Source: Cucumis sativus
Lineage: Eukaryota > Streptophyta > Magnoliopsida > Cucurbitales > Cucurbitaceae
DNA length: 64,000 bases
NCBI RefSeq assembly: GCF_000004075.3
Contig: NC_026655.2
Coordinates: 1,178,001 to 1,242,000 of the forward strand
Direction of reading: 5' to 3'
Made by a program: the position numbers and the translations under genes. The notes under the pieces are model-generated. The model did not search any database, was not told the DNA's origin, and saw only the letters and a list, made by a program, of their open reading frames with translations. Positions 60,701-64,000 of this stretch are shown here, in pieces. How positions within the stretch are numbered: the stretch's first letter is position 1; every line of letters starts with the position of its first letter.

Positions 60701-62062
60701 GTTTCGCTCTAAAGTTCAAAATATGTTGGGTTAAGTTTTTATTTTTAAGGGAACCATCTTGTTTTACTTTTAAGGGAAAATTGCAAACACTACCTTCGAA
60801 ATGAAATATGGTAGTAGTTGCAACGAACCCTTAAATTTACAATTGTAAAAATTAAACTCTTAAACTTACCTAAGTTAAAATTTTAACCCAAAGACTTACA
60901 ATAATGGTAGAAATAAGACCTCCGAAATAAAATTAAAAAAAATTAAACCTTCAAGTTTATACAATTTCTAACATTATATAAGTTTGAGGGTCAATTTTAA
61001 CAATCCTACAATTATATAAGTTTGAAGATCAATTTTACAATTAAAAGCTTAAGAGTATAATTGCAAGTACCACATCTATTATTAAAAAAAGGTTTTTTAA
61101 AAACTCTGAGGAAAGTGACAAGAGGACGTAAGATGAAAAAAAAAGATTTGTTTTTAAAGGAAAAAAATCCACGCAATATATAAATGATATAAAATTATCA
61201 AACAAGAGATTCTATGAGTGAAATAGGATTTGAAGGAACATGAGATGTAAGCGTACCGTTTCTCCTTAGCTCTAATCATCGTTTCGTTTCTTTCCTTTTC
61301 TCGTATACGATACGATGCTGTTCATCACGATATGCAATGCTCCCAATTTATGAAAAGTTAAAAGGAAAAAAAGGTTAATGATAATGATAATCAGCAATAT
61401 AATGTATTTTCTTAAAGGAAAAGGAATTAAACAAAAGGAAGACAGTTGCATGGGGATAAGGCCCCACCCCTCTGGTTGATACGTATGTTATGAGTAATTT
61501 ATTTATATTCAAGCAAGAAACCTACCAAACCAAGAAACTAATGGCTTCAAATTCCAGCTTTTTCTTTAAAAAAAAACACTCAAATTTAGATCCTACAGCT
61601 CAGCCACATGAACAGCATTTTCAGATCCATAACATTTCAGGAAAAATTATATTGTTTCTTCATGTTCAAGTTGAATTATTCAATTTAAGGAAGTATCTAC
61701 CAATCAATCAATCAAAATTTCACATTACACTTACAATGTAATATGCTAACCACTCTAGTTTCTAAGGAAAAATAACATCAAACAAGCAAGCAAGTAAACA
61801 AACAAAAATAAAACAAAAATATTAGGTACAACCAACTAGAGGAAAGTTGTCAATCAAAATTGTTTAATTCCTTAAATCATATGTATTTGATTGATGAGAG
61901 ATCTGCCAACAAGAGCTTTAGTTCAATTGACACTTGTGTATATCCGAGAAAAAGAGGTTTTGGGTTCAAATCTTCTCACCCCCAATTGGCACTCCTAACT
62001 TGTGTTTTGTTAGTTGGTATAAGATGTGTCCCTTCTATTGTACGATAAAACTTGGACTACTT
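57759..62062. other. AT-rich spacer downstream of the TORTIFOLIA1-like gene
   Basis: Positions 57,759-58,330 are probably 3' UTR and trailer, including two similar phrases (GATGTGGCTAAGG near 57,975 and 58,110). Then repeats and low-complexity DNA: a family 1 fragment at about 58,585-58,735, and repeated AAGTTTGA(G/A)G(G/A)TCAATTTTA units near 60,980-61,050. A possible tRNA-derived SINE relic lies at 61,905-61,990. No gene is supported. Confidence 0.5.
61905..61990 (+). repeat. Possible tRNA-derived SINE relic
   Basis: TTAGTTCAATTGACAC resembles an internal Pol III box A, and about 45 nt later GGGTTCAAATCTTCTC resembles box B. It does not fold as a functional tRNA cloverleaf by eye, so a decayed SINE head is more likely than a tRNA gene. 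Similar box-B phrases occur near 5,060 (minus) and 44,375. Confidence 0.4.
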
Positions 62063-62295
62063 ATAAGTCTTTTATCAAACTAAATAGACTAAATTCTATA
62101 CGTCTCCCTACTATATAAATAAATTTACAATTAAACCTTTCTATAAACTCATCTATTGGAGGTCAGGGTTAAAAATGATATAAGTGTTTTATCAAACTAA
62201 ATAGACTAAATTCTATACGACTCCCTACTATATAAATAATTTTACAATTAAACATTTCTACAAACTCATCTATTGGGGTCAGGGTTAAAAATGAA
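62063..62295. repeat. Tandem duplication, two units of about 117 bp
   Basis: Units 62063-62179 and 62180-62295 share long identical stretches (TTTTATCAAACTAAATAGAC; TCCCTACTATATAAATAA; GTCAGGGTTAAAAATGA) with few substitutions. It is non-coding and relatively recent. Confidence 0.9.
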
Positions 62296-64000
62296 ATGCG
62301 AAAAAGTAAAAAAAAAAGTAAGGGTTCAATAACGGAATGATTAAAGGTAAAAACTACTTACTACCATCTGTGTATGAATAGAGCACAGCAATGATCCATG
62401 AAATAAAAGATCACAAGGCATGCTCTACGGACAATATTTTGAAGGCCTTGTGGTCTGCCACTAACTTTGCCGTCAAACGGGGAAAAGATGCTTACTTTAG
62501 CCTGAAAAGTTCGACCACTCATAAAAAATTATTACCTTCCTTAAGTTTCATCTTTTGTAATGTTTTATGAGAAGATTCTATTCCATCACATGAAAGTAAT
62601 ATTTTTAAATGCAATGTTTTCGTTTATAAAATACAAATTTCGTACTTGTGAAAAGAAATTGAAAATTGTTAAAATTAGTTAAAAATAATTTCATTAATTT
62701 ACAAGAATAGTCAAATACACACTCTAAATCTAACCTGTTAATCTTGCACTTTTATCTTCCTCCTGGCATAAAGATGTCAAATCTGAAACTATATATAAAA
62801 AAAAGACAGAACTTTACAAAAAATTTCACAAGAAAACTACACTTTTGATAGCTAAAAAGCTATAGTGGGGAGTTTATGCCTTTAATTCTATTAAGGACTC
62901 AATGGAGGAAAAAGGCAGAGAGACGTTAAAGAAAAGTGTTGAGAAAATTATAAAGAAGAGTTTAGGTACGGAAAGGAATTAGTCTGAAATAATTGGAAGT
63001 GTTAATCACAATGTGAGGAGTTTGTCACAGGAACAATTGGAAGGGTCAAGGGGAATAGGAATACTAGGAGCATTGAAATTTTGCGAATGTATAGAATCTA
63101 TCCCTATCATGGTAAATCAAATAATTTCTTTCTAGCCATAAACTCCAAGTAATTGCTTTAACAGTATTCCTTCATATAATCTCTGTATTTCCTTTGGACT
63201 TGGTTCCAGACAGAAGCTGTATCAAATTATCCTCAACAGTGAAATAAAAAGCCTAAGCGAAGTCAAAAGAAAGGTAAAGAGCTCTCTGATGCTAGAGGGA
63301 AAAGAAATAGTAAATGGATCGGCGTTTCCCCTACTTTCCTACATAAAGAAGCATCAATTGGTTGTAATGTCATAATGCACAACGTCCTTGCAATCTCTCG
63401 ATTGATTTAGCTCTTCAAGAGTCAATAAACATAGCCCAAAAGAAAATTTAAACATTTTTCAGTACTCCCCAACTTTCCAAATTGAGAGTACTAGTTTTTG
63501 GAGTAGCAAGGAAATGGTAGCTGTTAATCTTGAGTCGAAAGCAAACTGATGAAAGATAACCTTCTTATGTCACCTCCTCTCTTAGGGCATATTTCAACCA
63601 ACAGCTCCAAAAGGCCGCAGAATTCCTTAATCACCAACTTACTCAGATTCCTCCTGTCAAAATTTTAGGATGTAGTAGTCTTCTTCCAGAACTACGTAAT
63701 GTAGCATAAAGTGCGCTAAGCAGAACCAGAAGGAAACTCTCCATTAAATGTCTGTTACTAACAACCCTTATTACCTTTTCCAACAACATGTATTAATGCA
63801 ATTTTCAAAACTGACAGAGGAAATGTGTTCCAATATGCTTTTAGATTTTGAAATTTTCCACTGAGGGCAATGGCTGCTTCCTACCTTTCTTCTGTTATCT
63901 TGTTCCTCTCTTTCCCGTACAAGCTAGGGAATATGAGATTACTAGGTGTCATGACTTATTCGGTTCATTGATGAGCTTCAGAACCACTAACAAAAAAAGC
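62296..64000. other. Right-edge region with exon-like segments, gene not resolved
   Basis: Base composition is less AT-rich than the spacer before it. On the minus strand 62,499-62,364 forms an open stretch reading AKVSIFSPFDGKVSGRPQGL... bounded by a good acceptor (TTTTCAG) and a possible donor. On the plus strand 63,003-63,135 and 63,249-63,376 hold open stretches of about 40 codons. None has a family I recognise. This may be UTR, introns or a decayed copy of a gene lying to the right. Confidence 0.3.

Noticed and set aside
61905-61990. Possible functional tRNA gene
   Set aside because: Box A and box B are only approximate and acceptor and anticodon stems do not pair by eye.

Overview
The window is plant nuclear DNA, almost certainly from a core eudicot. 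Genes are split by many short GT-AG introns, exons are GC-richer than the very AT-rich spacers, and the protein set is plant-specific: EDS1, a type-A response regulator, a sporopollenin polyketide synthase, a DEL-type E2F and a TORTIFOLIA1-like HEAT protein. The AT-rich spacers and small palindromic repeats would suit a cucurbit (Cucumis-like), but that is an inference. All exon models were read by eye from splice sites, reading-frame continuity and remembered homologues.

Layout. 626-3005 (+): 3' part of an alpha-N-acetylglucosaminidase (NAGLU, GH89). 6131-6385 (+): a one-exon gene for an 84-residue basic protein. 10922-15509 (+): ALDH10 aminoaldehyde/betaine-aldehyde dehydrogenase, 15 exons, ending in SKL. 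17761-20816 (+): GMPPA/KONJAC1-like protein, 15 exons. 21285-23387 (-): DEL-type atypical E2F, 11 exons, tail-to-tail with the previous gene. 29077-30332 (+): type-A cytokinin response regulator. 31893-33340 (+): LAP5/PKSB-type polyketide synthase. 34635-37686 (+): EDS1. 39387-40727 (-): C4C4 RING protein. 40.8-55 kb: a gene-poor, AT-rich tract full of short dispersed repeats. 54999-57758 (+): TORTIFOLIA1-like microtubule protein. 57.8-64 kb: mostly spacer, with a tandem duplication and an unexplained higher-complexity region at the right edge.

How the genes relate. They do not form one pathway. ALDH10, KONJAC1, DEL, response regulator, EDS1 and RING are, as I recall, the same gene types found in two duplicated Arabidopsis blocks (At1g74870-At1g74920 and At3g48070-At3g48170). 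The window therefore looks like an ancestral block in which both sets are interleaved, with LAP5 as an intruder. Functions cover aldehyde detoxification, GDP-mannose supply, endocycle control, cytokinin signalling, pollen-wall lipid synthesis and TIR-NLR immunity.

The most interesting non-genic signals are: three short repeat families concentrated at 41-55 kb, with one apparent nested insertion; a CACTA-like mini-element; two coding-length introns without in-frame stops; a GC-rich minus-strand candidate transcript in the DEL-response regulator spacer; and exon-like relics between EDS1 and the RING gene. I found no convincing novel multi-gene system.
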